Positions 11,141 to 25,110 are shown, numbered from the stretch's first letter. The stretch: DNA of 27,297 nt from Pelargonium nanum (GCA_036897485.1 JAYMTF010001010.1:1-27297), one strand, 5' to 3'. Numbers and translations are program-made. Notes: generated from the letters alone by a model not told the origin.

Positions 11141-11509
11141 AATTAGTGTTAGAAAATTTTGTTATCTATGTGCATAGTCAAAATCACAATAGTTGTAACT
11201 TGTAAATTAATGGATGAATAAGGTTGTATTTAAACTTTAAAATTCGTATTGGACTATTGTTTTTCCACAGTTTCATCAAATAATATACACACATTTTGAG
11301 TTTAAATTTTCAAGAAACCGAACTAATTTTGTTAAAAAATTAAGTATTGTACTATATTAGTAAACGAGTGCGCGTAAAACTGCGCGTGGTTTTTGATCCC
11401 GATTTCAGATCAGAGCTCCACCGATTCTCCAACTTCAACACTTCTAGAGAACACCTCTGAACCCTAAACCCCCAACCGAAACCACACTCCTCTACCCATC
11501 CACAACCCT
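11141..11509. other. Upstream region and leader of the LysM gene
   Basis: AT-rich until about 11360, then distinctly richer in C before the ATG, as expected for a leader. I see no strong TATA box; ACTATATTAG near 11350 is the nearest candidate. No gene. Confidence 0.5.
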
Positions 11510-12807
11510 ATGAACAACCCACGCGCCTCCTCCGGTGACGGTTCCAACCGCGCCGACGACAAGGACAGTTTGCTGGCCAAGACCGCTGGCTTCATTGTCT
11601 TCTCTGGCATTGCCATCAGCATACTCAAAGCCTTAAACCCTCGCAACAGAACCAGAAACGAAACTCAGCCACTCACCGAGCCGACTCAGCCGATCCGGGT
11701 CACCCCACCCCCACCTCGACCCCAAGAGCCCATCTTCAAGGTACGTAACACTCCGATTTTGTTGAAATTTCTCAAGATCAGTCTTTTTGTTGATGTAATT
11801 GTTCGGTGATTTTTCAGAAACCCAGTGCTTGTACGGACCAGAATGTGCTTGAATCGGTGCACAAAACGGTGCAGATTGCGAAGGGAGATACACTTTGGGG
11901 TCTCTCTCAAAAATTTGGGGTGAGTTTGGTTTATTTGTTGATTTGAATTTTGTGGGAAAAAACTGATTTTTGAATGCCTTTGTAACTCTGTTTGGTTACT
12001 GGGAAAATGTGAGTGTAGGTATAGGCAATGTGTTGATGGGATTGTCTGGTATTGTCTTCATGTGGTAGACTTAGCATTTGGCACTGATTTTTGGTAATTC
12101 TGAAGAGTACCCTGAAACAAGTATGCAATGTGTTTGATGTTTTGCTTCACTGTCACTAGCTTTATGAGCTCTCAGCATATGTTAGTTATGTGGTTTTTGC
12201 AATGCATGTAGATTTGTGGTTGGTGTGGATTGAAATGTCTGCTAACAACCACAACCAAGTCTCTTCTCATACAAAACATTTGTAATCGGCAAAACATTTT
12301 GAGATGCCTTTCTCGCCTTCTCCTCCCCACTCTATCGTATCAAATGTTATGTTATCCTTAAAGCCAATTGTTGGGTAAAAGTTATAAATTTAACGCTCCT
12401 TGTTGATGGGTTAAACTATGTATATAGAATCAAGAATGTGCATCATGTTGCAAGGCTAAAGCTTTCTATAAGTCGAGAACAGCTTCCTTGTGCCAGATTT
12501 ACCTGTTTTGTATTCAAGAGGTTCTTAATTTTTTAGCTTTCCATTAGTCTTTATCGAAGTCTCTTATTGTTACGTTATCATGGGAAGTTTATGGTTTGTA
12601 TTTGAGGCTAAACTTCACTAGGGAATGTTTATATTTGAAAGAAATGCGGATGCATGACAAATATTTCCATTTGACTGTTTGTTTTTGTCTTTACTTGCTT
12701 GCTTATCCATTTTTGGTCTTGATTAGGTGTCTGTTGATGCTATCAAAGAGGCGAACGGGCTAACGGGCAATACCATCTACGCTGGCAAGAAGCTTGTTAT
12801 ACCATAA
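11510..12807 (+). CDS. Small membrane-anchored LysM-domain protein (137 aa)
   Basis: Three exons, 11510-11740, 11818-11919 and 12727-12807, join in phase with GT-AG borders and end at TAA. The protein starts with a polar 20-residue segment, then a hydrophobic stretch at about 21-41 (LLAKTAGFIVFSGIAISILK) that could be a signal anchor. A Pro-rich linker follows, then one LysM domain at about 94-137, with VQIAKGDTLWGLSQKFGVSV, AIKEANGL, IYAGKKLVIP. LysM domains bind GlcNAc-containing glycans such as chitin or peptidoglycan. There is no kinase domain and no C-terminal GPI signal, so it is not a LysM receptor kinase or a LYP/CEBiP-type receptor. It resembles the small uncharacterised plant LysM proteins that end directly at the domain. 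Its ligand and location are unknown. It is divergent from DJC77. Intron 2 (807 bp) holds nothing I recognise. Confidence 0.9.
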
Positions 12808-13922
12808 TGTGATTTCCAGTACTTGGAAGTCTAGGAGGTTGTATATGTATTCTGTAATGGTTTGGAAATGGCATATCCAAATGAGCAGTCTTCAAAGTTT
12901 TGGATCTGGTAGTTGTAGAGTGGTTGGTATTGTGTTTGAATTAGAAATGTAGAGACAGCAAATCCAGTTGGGAGTAAACTAAAGTTGTTGTTTTTCTAGT
13001 TCTAGACCTTTTTTTTAAAGCATACAAAAAGTAGGGAGAGAAAACAGTCCTATTTATTAAATGAAAGGAACATTATCGGCTTATCGCATTGTTCATATGG
13101 ATCTCGGGTCATGTAATTTTATACTCAATTATTTAAATGTATTGACCATGTCGTGGCAACCCGCTCAATAGATTGTGTTCGTATCATGTAATTCAGCCCG
13201 TTTAATAGTCAGATCGGATTCAAGTTGACTCATAATTTCATAATACTAAACTGTCAACACAACACGAGAACGACGTGCAACACCAATTGTTCTTATGGGT
13301 TAAAGGTGACAATGCAGATTTTGCAACATATTTATATTCATAATAATAAAGAGTAATCTGAATCCAATCTTGTCCGAAAAGAGTTCAGATCGTATCAAAT
13401 TTCAGATTTGATATGGATATGTTCGATACAATCTGACCCGCTCAGTATCTAACAATGCAAAGAGTGATATGATCGATTTTAAATCGACACTCGGATTTAA
13501 TTTTAGATGTCCAAGAGTTCAGATTCAAATGGCCCAATTACTGTAATCGCAATTGAACATGGGTCGGGTTTATATTTTGGGTTCGAACCAGTACCCGAAT
13601 AGCTTTCATTTTCCTCTTCCATGGATCTACACCAGTGAGTGAGAGGACCGACCATTCTTCACACCCGCCGGCCGAACCGTCACCGTCCGTCCTCTGGGTG
13701 TTTTCCCTCGCCGCCGACGACGAGCGACAGAGACCTCACCGGACCACCGTATCAGACCAGGCAAGCTCTCCTCTCAATTTCCCCGTTTTTTACCAAGTAC
13801 CTCGCACGGTACGGTTCGCAACTGAGCGCAATTGCTGATTTGCTGCCGCAGAGAGAAAATCCTCCGATCACAGCAGCCACGGAGAAACCGACTCTGTCCC
13901 GTACACACAGTCCTTTTTTCTC
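12808..13922. other. LysM 3' flank and TAF4 promoter/leader
   Basis: The left part holds the LysM 3' UTR. From about 13080 to 13560 the sequence is full of words such as CGGGTCATG, ACCCGCTCA, GATCGGATT, CAACACGAGAACGAC and CAATCTGACCCGC, typical of degenerate dispersed repeats in plant genomes; I cannot assign a family. GGCCCAA at 13531-13537 is a site-II-like motif. From about 13620 the sequence turns GC-rich and forms the presumed TAF4 leader. After a 5-codon ATG frame at 13621-13638 there is no further ATG until 13923, which supports that start. Confidence 0.55.
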
Positions 13923-16900
13923 ATGGATCCTTCCATAATGAAGCTCCTCGAAGAAGATGAGGTCCTCTCTTCTTCTCTATCGATTGTCAATTAATCTCAG
14001 ATTCGTCGAATTGGGGTTCCGGAAAGAAATTCAGCATTTTTTTCTGTTGTTTTGGTTGTTCGCAGGACGAAAGTATGCATTCTGGAGCGGATGTGGAGGC
14101 CTTTCAAGCTGCCCTAAACAGAGACATGGAAGGCGATGTGTCCACTTCTCAGCTCTCTGAATCCGATGCTGGTATTGTTCTTTGCATTGCTGTCATTTAT
14201 GATTTCAAATTGGCTTAATTTATCATCATCAGTTTTGTAGAGATTAGTCGAGTCATATCCAAGAATTTGTCAATTTGGCTAGAAATGTTGGTTAGCTTGT
14301 TTGGGTTAGAAGATGGTATAATGGAGTTTGAATTGATTTTTCTTACTGTGCCAAAGTTTCAAGTTTGAGAAGAAATAAGTTGCAAAGCCAATTTGCTCGG
14401 TTTCATTGGAATTATAAGTTGATGTGGGTGTATCTTTTTGGACAGGCCAAGTTCATGAGTTAAGTAAGGTAGCTTTAGTTTGAAAAGTCCCTTTAATGGT
14501 TGCTATGAAGTATCATACTTTCTTAGCTTGTTGGTATTCATCGTTCATGCTTTGCATTGCTGCTATTTAGTGTCGTAATTGCTTAGCTTGTTGCTAGTCA
14601 TCGTTCATGCTTTGTATTGCTGCTATGATCTTAATTTGTTGATTTATTATTGGGTCGAGCTTTTAGCTGATATGAATGTATAGAGTATACACTGTTGCTT
14701 AGCTTGTTGGTATTCATCGTATAAGTACTTTTTTTGTTCATATCAATTATGTTGACAATTCCTCATTCTCAATCCTTGCTGGAAGTTATGATTACATATT
14801 TTGTAGTTGGAAGCTTGACTAGAATTGTGCACATGTCTTTCCAGCTAAGAATTTGAATATGTGTATTCCATATTAACAGTGACTCGATTTTTCTGCAATT
14901 CTTGCTAGTTTGTCTCCCTTGTGAGTTATAGTTAGACATTTGGTATAAGACATGTTTAGTGAAAGAAAATGTAAGGTTTCAAAATTCAGGGGAACTATCT
15001 TGCGGCAGTATGCACTCAATCTATCTTAACTACAAGTTCTTACCTTCTTTGCATCTCGTGTTTTACTAGCTCAAAGTCTTACTAAAAACTTATTCTCACG
15101 AATGACATGTGTAACTGAAAATTAAAGCAGCACTGTCTCAAGGAAACAACCAAACTTCTAGCCAATCTTTTCTACAGTGGCAAAATACCAGCCAAGGTGA
15201 AAGTACTGGTTATCAAAATCAACAAAACCTAGAAGCTGCACAGCAGCATGGTCAACTTTCATCTGAAACAGAGTTAAAGCAACAAGGGCCTGATGCTGAT
15301 TCTCACCAACAACAAAGTAATGCCTCACAAGAACTTACGCACCTTCAAATGCAGCACCAACAATCCCAAGATGTTCATCTACAAGGGCATGCAGAGCAAA
15401 TTGCTCCACACATTCCCCAAACATCTGGGGTGCAGGTTTCTGAAACAAATTCTGCCCCAGTACATGATCAGGATAGAATGCATAATACAGATTCTCAATA
15501 CTTAAAATTACAGAAGATGAGTAATCAGCAGGCTACAATCACAGAGCAGGCAAATGTCACAGCAAATCGTAGTAAGCAAGTACCTTTTGCTCTATTAATG
15601 CCAGTCATAATGCCCCAACTCGATAAAGACAGGGCCATGCAACTTCAAACTCTTTATGGTAAACTAAGGGTATGGTTTTGACTAAAACTATTGATAGTTT
15701 TTTTCCCCCCTCAAGTGCAATGAATTTGATGCATTATTTGTCTCCTCATTTCTTCAATTGTCAATGCTTTTCTAGAAAAACGAAATCCCCAAAGAAGGAT
15801 TTGTGAGGCTGATGAGAAACATTGTCGGTGATCAGATGTTAAAGCTGGCAGTAGCAAAATTGCATGGACAGGTAAGCATCTAGTAGGTTTGATGTAATCC
15901 AACTGACGTAGTGCTTCTCGTTAGAGTATAATGCTAATAATGAGCCTTCAACTGTGATCTTAAGGTTTCAGTTGAGTTGGTCCTTACATATGGTATCAAA
16001 GAAGCTTTTGGTTCGAGCTTGTGACCTGATTGAGTAAACTCCCATTGTGGTCTCCGGTCCACAGGCAAAAGTGCATGCCTTCTATGACCCATGTGTAAAA
16101 GAAACTTCTTACACTGAGGGGAGTGTTGAAATAAATAATAAATCTCCTATTGTGCACGTGTTGAGTCCATGATAAAAAGAAATGTGTGGCTCTCATGGGT
16201 GGGGAATGATGGGAAATCTCACATTGGAAAAATATTAAAAGAACGAGCTACTTATAAAAGTGCAAGCCAAATCCAACTAATGAGGTTGGTCTTTTAGTAT
16301 GGATAGCCCTAGCCCAAGCTAGAAGACCAACACCACTCAAACCTTAAGCTGATAGTTGAAGACTGAATACTAACTTTATATTGTAAAAGTGCCCCTTACG
16401 TGCCAGCTTGTTATCGCTTTGCACGTGTGCTACATATATGGATTTAGGAAGGTCATTTGTTAGTTGGTTTGACTTGCACCTTTGTATGTAATTTATCTTT
16501 TCATATTTTCTCAATGTGGAAATTTTCATCACTTCGCTGAAGTTCATTATGTATCAATGTGGAGAGTCAAGATCAAGCTAAAATTTGGCTTTTTCTGCAT
16601 TTGCAGGGAGGTCCAAACCAATTCCAGATGCAGTCACCAGCTCCAGTGTCCCAACACAATTTGAGAATGCCAGCCACCAGTGGTGGTAGCACACAGTTCA
16701 CTGATCGCCAAGCATTAACACAACTTAATCAGAAGAGCCAAGCAGACCCATCTAATGCTTCGTCTTCAATAGTCCAAGCACAGACTGAATCTGCCTATAC
16801 AGCTGTAGAAAACGCCTCTAAAAAGTCCCGAGAGGTGGAACGCCAGTTAGATTCGCATGGAATGCAAGTAAGCCAAATGCCTTCTTCCAGTTTGAGCTCT

Positions 16901-19900
16901 GTCAAACAAGAAGGGGAGCGCTCGTCAATTCCAATCCAAGGGCTAAACAAGCAGCAGCAACCTGTACACTTCCCACAGACATCCTTTCATATGTATGGAA
17001 ATCCTGCTGGTAATTATCACCAGTATACTGGGACAAATGTCAATTCATCCACATCATCTCTCAAAACACAGTCTCATGATTCTCAAATGAGGCAAATTCC
17101 ACTTCATCAAAGTATGGGGGGAACTCAGTTGGGAGGTGTGAGCCAGTCCATGAACATGATGAATGTGCCTAAGTTTGATCGGCAGAATTTTAATGATCCG
17201 AAGAGAGGACCGGGTGGATCTCTGTCTCAGTTTTCAAGCAGTCCAAATCAACAGAATCTTGTTCCATGGCAATCATCAACTAGTAAAGAACAGAATCCTG
17301 GCTCTTTAACGTCAATGAATTATGTAAAACAGGAACCAGATCAGGGTAATGAGCAGCAACAGAAACCCCAGGTGGCTACCCCGCAGGGGTTATCATCTAT
17401 TTCTGCTGCTCAGGTTGATCATGGAAATGCTATGTCAGGAACTATAAAGGATGACTCTCTCGAGAAACAGTCTCCTAGAATAGGTTTCTCGCCATCAACA
17501 GGCACGATGCCTCCAAATTCAATTTCTTCTTCCCTGCCTTCACAGATGGAGCCCAATGCCTCGGTATTTCTTCTTGATCACCAATGTTTTCTCAGTGTGT
17601 TGTGAGGTCTTTTCGCTTATATTTTATGTGCTCTTAATATAGCCTTATAAAAAACTTCATTTGAAATATTATTTTACTCTTGACTGCCACCTCATTTAAA
17701 ATTCCAATCATTGAGTGAAAATTAAAAGATGTACTTCCAAGATGAAGGTTTGAATTAGTTATTTCATGCAATATTGTCCTTTTGTGACTATGCGAGAGTG
17801 CAGGGATCTGCTCTGTGTATGAAACTGAATGAATAGTTTTTGCATCTCAAGGATAGCTATCTTTTTGTGTGTGTGTGTGTTTTATATTTGATGCGTGTGT
17901 TTTTCGTGGAAAATTTCGCCATTGCTTGCCGTTCTTTAAAATTTGATAGCCAGAGTGGGGTCTAAAACTTAGTGTTCTGCATGTTAAAAGTACAAAAAAT
18001 ACTTCGGTAGACACGTTAAATCATCTCATAATGGAAAATATCTTTATATTATGTATTACTGGCCGGCACTAGAAGATGATGAACACATATTTGTTCTCCT
18101 GTTGTTTTAAGGGTACTTTTCTGTTTTTCTCCTTTTATGGAAGACCTAGTATGAATGTCTTATGTGAATATGTTTTCTATCCTTATTAAAAAGAGGTCCA
18201 CTGTGTGAGGCTGCTACCATTATGGGGTATAGAGAGGGTTGGTCATTTATGGCAGTCGTGCTCCTGCTTTGCAAATAGGTTGCTTTCTAGACTTGAACCC
18301 TTGACCTAAAGGTCACGAGTTAGCAACCTTATTGTTGCTTCAAGGCTTGCCCTCGTTTTCTGTCCATATACACTATCAAAATTCTAGTTCTGCCTCACCA
18401 TCTCAATTCTCACATGTTAAGGGCTTGTACAATCTCTGATCAATTTCCTTGTTTCTGTACTTGATCAGTTAGGCTCTCGGGTCCCCTCAACAACTTCATC
18501 AGCTGGCATCAATGCAAGGACTCCTGCTAAAAAGACTTCTGTTGGCCAGAAGAAACCACTGGATTCACATGGTTCCTCGCCACCTCTGCCAAGGTGAAAT
18601 GAAGTGTCACAAGCTGAGTCGATTTTTCACTTTCTTGCAGCTTTAATCTTCACTAACACATTTAAATTTATCATTAAACTCTATGGATGCGCTTCAGCAA
18701 AAAGCAAAAAGTATCTGGAGGTTTTCTGGATCAGAGCATTGAGCAACTCAATGATGTCACTGCTGTTAGTGGGGTTAATCTCAGGGTATGATATTTGACC
18801 TTCAGCAGTTCATTGTCTCAAAGTATCATCAAAGATGTTACACTCTTAAAACTACCAAGTTAGAAATCTTAATGGAATTCTGCTCATACATAGGAAGAGG
18901 AAGAACAGCTATTTTCTGGGGCCAAGGAGGACAGTCGAGTTTCTGAAGCATCACGGAAAGTTGTTCAAGAAGAAGAAGACAGGCTTCTTTTGCAGAAAAA
19001 TCCCTTGCAAAAGAAGCTGGCTGAGATCAGTTAAAATTCTCACTTTTCTTCTATTTATTGTATTTGGATGCTATTTCTGTTTGATGGAAAAAAGCAGTAG
19101 TAGTTGCACAATTGTTGACATTTGGTTTGTGTTCTTGATTGGGGCAGTGGCCAAATGCGGCGTGAAGAATATAAGCAATGATGTGGAGCGATGCTTGTCT
19201 TTGGTATGATGTCAATCGCACTATCCTTCTTTACTATATGATTAGATGTATTCTAACACAATTGAGTCTTCAGTGTGTGGAGGAAAGAATGAGGGGGCTG
19301 ATCAATAGTCTTATCAGACTGTCAAAACAGGTAAGTTGCATTGTTTTACTTCTCTGTTATCGTGAATCACCTATATGATACATTTATAGTAATAATTTTC
19401 TAATTCAGAATAAGTTTGTAGCGTGTGGATGCAGAGAAACCAAGGCACCGAACTATCATCACCTCAGATGTCCGGCAACAGATTGCCTCAATGAACCGAA
19501 AAGCTAGGGAAGAATGGGAGAAAAAACAGGCTGAAGCAGAAAAGCTTCGAAAACAAAATGATGTGAGCGTTTTCTGTTTTATTTTTGTCCTAGAATTGTT
19601 ATTCATTCTTTTGTCTCAAGCATCTTTTCTACAGTCTCACTTGAAAACAATTTCAGACACAAAGTAGATGCATAATATATTAACATACATGGCATCTATG
19701 TGTATCATTGTATGTATTACTGTGGGGATGTCGGGGCTTCTGTTGTTTATGGCTGTTAAGTTTTGGCATTTATATATTTTTTTGTCACTAAATATTTATG
19801 TATCTTTTTGTAGCCGGAGGGCAGTTCTGAAGCTGATGGTGATAAGGATAAAGATGATGTTCGTATGAAGTCACTCAAGGTATCAAACCCTGAAGAAAGA

Positions 19901-20696
19901 TTCATTTGCAGGCATCTTCATTAATGATCACTCTGCCAAATTAAAAAGACCATCGATGAACTTTCTGGTGTGTGCAGGTAAACAAGGAGGAGGATGATAA
20001 AATGAGGACAACGGCTGCAAATGTTGCTGCCCGCGCTGCTGTTGGAGGAGATGACTTGCTGTCAAAATGGCAACTTATGGCTGAGCAAGCTCGCCAGAAA
20101 CGTGAGGGGGTAACAGATGTAGCATCTGGCTCTCAGACAGGAAAAGAGACGAATCGCAAGTCTTCCACATCATCTGGAAGAAATACAAGAGAAAACCAAG
20201 ATGCAGAAAAAAGAGGCTATTCATCTCTTTCTGGTGCATCCGGTAAGTGCTGTTTTGATTTTATTATTCATTGAGTTCTTATTACGGTATAGTATAGACA
20301 GTTAACTAAATCTCATAACTATTAAAATCAGTTGGATTTGTCAAAAAGCCCATTGAACCGTATGGGCGATAAGTAATGACGTGTCATCCTCTTGTTGTTT
20401 TGGATGAGTATCAGCCAGTCATTAGCTCTTTGGCTGAGATTTTTTTCTCTCACTATATTAAATACCGTAATGATGAGAAAATTGATCATATTGTGTCTAG
20501 CATTGATCCACAACGTATTACAACAGGGACTAGTAGAAAGTTTGGAAGAAATCAAGGTGCCATGTCACAGAGAGTGGCTCGTAGTATTTGTGTGAAGGAT
20601 GTTATTGCTGTCCTGGAAAGAGAACCCCAGATGTCTAGGTCTACGCTGATCTATCGCTTGTATGAGAAGGTTCGTTCTGAAGCTGCAGCTGAATAA
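13923..20696 (+). CDS. TAF4: TFIID subunit TAF4, RST-domain protein (946 aa)
   Basis: Fourteen exons with GT-AG borders and unbroken phase: 13923-13961, 14066-14171, 15131-15669, 15776-15871, 16607-17563, 18469-18593, 18698-18785, 18894-19029, 19148-19203, 19274-19330, 19422-19562, 19814-19879, 19978-20242, 20527-20696. TAF4 is a core subunit of TFIID, which recognises core promoters for RNA polymerase II; it pairs with TAF12 through a histone-fold-like region. The N-terminus is [20 protein letters not shown], then a Gln-rich region. The RST domain (RCD1-SRO-TAF4) spans about 197-258 ([20 protein letters not shown] ... [21 protein letters not shown]). A long Gln/Ser-rich disordered segment follows (261-600). 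The conserved C-terminal TAF4 domain runs about 640-946: [19 protein letters not shown], a Glu/Arg-rich charged helix, [30 protein letters not shown], and the end [20 protein letters not shown]. Length and order match plant TAF4/TAF4b; which paralogue is uncertain. Confidence 0.93.
14522..14720. repeat. 60-bp tandem repeat in TAF4 intron 2
   Basis: Copy 1 (14522-14581) and copy 2 (14582-14639) share CTTAGCTTGTTG, TCATCGTTCATGCTTTG and ATTGCTGCTAT in register at 60 bp. A partial third copy is at 14698-14720 (CTTAGCTTGTTGGTATTCAT). A related piece, CTTTGCATTGCTGTCATTTA, lies at the left end of the same intron near 14180. This is a local expansion inside the intron with no coding effect. Confidence 0.8.
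15942..16364 (+). mobile_element. LTR-retrotransposon-like relic in TAF4 intron 4
   Basis: Several LTR-element landmarks occur in the right order. TGGTATCAAAG (15991-16001) resembles the plant Met-tRNA primer-binding site. A purine tract, GAGGGGAG (16116-16123), directly precedes TGTTGAAATAAAT, a TG-starting LTR head. CTCACATTGGAAA (16218-16230) is a word often seen in plant LTRs. TATAAAAG (16253-16260) is a possible LTR TATA box. The interval between primer site and purine tract is only about 115 bp, so there is no coding capacity. A hairpin (16285-16293 with 16323-16331) follows. The outer ends (15942-15981 and 16332-16364) are imperfect inverted copies of each other rather than direct ones, so this is not a simple intact element. 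The class is plausible and the family unknown. Confidence 0.5.
17866..17881. repeat. (TG)n microsatellite
   Basis: About eight TG dinucleotides in TAF4 intron 5. Simple repeat with no further context. Confidence 0.9.
18172..18365 (-). mobile_element. Au-type SINE with target-site duplication (TAF4 intron 5)
   Basis: The element (18183-18354) is in minus orientation. Read on the minus strand it begins GGGCAAGCCTTGAAGCAAC, continues with GTGACCTTTAGGTCAAGGGT, carries a B-box-like GGGTTCAAGTCT (18300-18289) and ends in a T-run followed by AATAAG. These blocks match the Au SINE family, a tRNA-derived, T-tailed SINE widespread in angiosperms. The flanks GTTTTCTATCC (18172-18182) and GTTTTCTGTCC (18355-18365) form an 11-bp target-site duplication with one mismatch, which fixes both borders at 172 bp. 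It is clear of the nearest TAF4 exons (ending 17563, starting 18469). The diverged A box suggests an old, inactive copy. The family was assigned from remembered consensus blocks. Confidence 0.85.
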
Positions 20697-21468
20697 AGCG
20701 TCTCTGATTCGCCGAGCATTGTGTCTGGTTTTTAATCTTTAAAGATGCATCAAATGTGTGGTTGATATAAATGATCTCATTGTAATGATGCAGATTTTGC
20801 ATGCAGGGTTCATACACAACCCTCTGTTACATCCTTGAACTTGAATATCTTGTAAGATTAAAATAAAAATAAATATGAGATTTTTATGGTCATTGCTCAA
20901 TGAATTGTTGTCTTGGATAGTTATTTGTCTGTAATTAGTATTACCACATAATTATAGTAATTAGTCTTACTATTAAATTTAAAATTTCATTGTCAAGATT
21001 CAAATTTCTTTTTTTGTTAGAGGGAAGATTCAAATTTCTTAATACACTTGTGTAGTTGAAGACTGATCAACAGAAAATAACATAGTGATTGTGTGTATAA
21101 ATTTGAAAATTCATGCTATTTTTTCTAAAACTTGTATTAAAAGAGGAAAATGAGTCATAGAGTTAATGACTGAGAAATTAAAATTTACTTGATCTATAGA
21201 TTTTGAGTTACTCATCAAAATTTATAGTTCAATTGGGTCGCTCTTCTCCCAAAATTTTACTTATCTAATGTGGTGTCGTCTTCTCATTTGTTTAGTGCTT
21301 AGCGTAATCCAAATTTAAACTCTCTCATTCTTTAGAGAATAACGAGTCTCGTCCAACTTATTAATAGCTGAGATTCAATCAAGAAACAAAAAAAATCTAG
21401 ATAGACACTTTGCATTAGCAAGTTCGTCGGAGCGGGTATATGTGTTAACTAACGAGGTTATATTTACC

Positions 21469-21554
21469 TCTATGAATAAAATCTTTTTTTTTTAAAGTCT
21501 CTATGAATAAAATCTTTTTTTTTTTTTTTTTGAAGCATCTATGAATAAAATCTT
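21469..21554. repeat. 17-bp word in three copies separated by T-tracts
   Basis: TCTATGAATAAAATCTT occurs at 21469-21485, 21500-21516 and 21538-21554, identical each time. The first two copies are followed by runs of T of different length. It lies about 200 bases upstream of the RPL11 start, so length changes here could move promoter elements. It probably arose by slippage or unequal exchange. Confidence 0.85.
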
Positions 21555-21631
21555 ATAACTAGGTTAACTCAAAATTTTCATTATTTGTTAGGGGCATTAC
21601 CGTAATTTCACGGTTGTCAAAGGCGCATCAA

Positions 21632-21670
21632 AAACCCTAGCTCCATTTTATCTCCTCATAATAGGGTTTT
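21632..21670 (+). promoter_or_regulatory. Telo-box pair upstream of RPL11
   Basis: AAACCCTAG (21632-21640) and the inverse AGGGTTTT (21663-21670) are telo-box motifs (core AAACCCTA), common in promoters and leaders of plant ribosomal-protein and translation genes. They lie 80-118 bases before the ATG, the expected position. The use is inferred from the gene class. Confidence 0.65.
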
Positions 21671-21749
21671 CTTCAGTCTTGCTCCAACCTCTCATTAACC
21701 GAACACTCAACCGGCGGCCGCAGCAGCAGCATCTTCTCCGACCTTCACA

Positions 21750-24298
<2,549 letters not shown>

Positions 24299-25110
24299 GT
24301 TTTTAAGTTGTGACTGGTTGTTATGTCTTCATCAGAATCGTTACTCTTCAATTTTGTTATCAAGTTTTGTAAGGATATCTTGGATTGTTCTTAGGACAAA
24401 AAACCCTTTACTCAATAGCATATTTCTTTACTTTATGCAATTATGCAATGTCTTGCTTTAGCATTATTGACCTTCAAGCCAGATAAAACATAGTTTTCCA
24501 CATAAGGATCCCATGAGCAGTAGCCAGTAAGCATTGGCTACAGAAGTACTCAGAATGGAGTAGACAGTTTTGACTGAGTTGAGGCCTTTAAAGCCATGTT
24601 TCTTATGAAGCTTTTATGGGATTTAAACTTTATGGTGCCATGAGAGAAAAAAGGCTTATTACCACTCATTCAAATTTTGAAGAGACAAGATCACATATTA
24701 CATCCACACTAAAAATATTTAAAATAGTAACAATGTAGATATGCAACTGTTATCATCAATACCAGCACAATTCACATAAACATCAACTCAACTAAAATCA
24801 CTACATCCAGCTGACAGTCGTGAATTTGTACTCGCAACCTTTCATAACTAGGACCTTTTCCATAATATATTATGTGCCAAAGGAACTTTTTCATAAAATA
24901 TTATTTAACGCGGGATGAACAAGAAACTCAAAAAAATTGCAGAAAATGCTTGCCAAAGGATCTTTTTCCATGATTTTTTAAAATATTAGAGGCTTGTATA
25001 AGCTATAAAGATAGGAGAATTCTTTATGGAAGAGTAAGCTTTGATTTTTGGCTTGATGCAAAATGGTAAGTTTACATCCCTATTTATAGTACTCAAAGGA
25101 GACCGCTAAA
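24299..25110. other. RPL11 3' flank, no gene seen
   Basis: The RPL11 3' UTR should end in the first few hundred bases. The rest is AT-rich without coding signatures on either strand. A minisatellite begins near 25111. Confidence 0.6.

Larger units (their letters stand above)
20697..21749. other. TAF4 3' flank and RPL11 promoter/leader
   Basis: The left part contains the TAF4 3' UTR; AAAATAAAAATAAAT near 20865 is a good polyadenylation-signal region. The middle is AT-rich without coding sequence. The right part holds a 17-bp triplicated word (21469-21554), telo-box motifs (21632-21670) and the GC-rich RPL11 leader with a CAG run just before the ATG. Confidence 0.6.

Noticed and set aside
13635-13938. 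Two open frames of 67 and 99 codons in the TAF4 leader
   Set aside because: Both open with GTG, not ATG, and are long because the leader is GC-rich. No protein signature is visible.
16559-16606. Apparent gene start within TAF4 intron 4 (ATG upstream of exon 5)
   Set aside because: The frame simply continues upstream through the TTTGCAG acceptor at 16606. Exon 4 joins exon 5 in phase at GGA GGT CCA, so these bases are intron.
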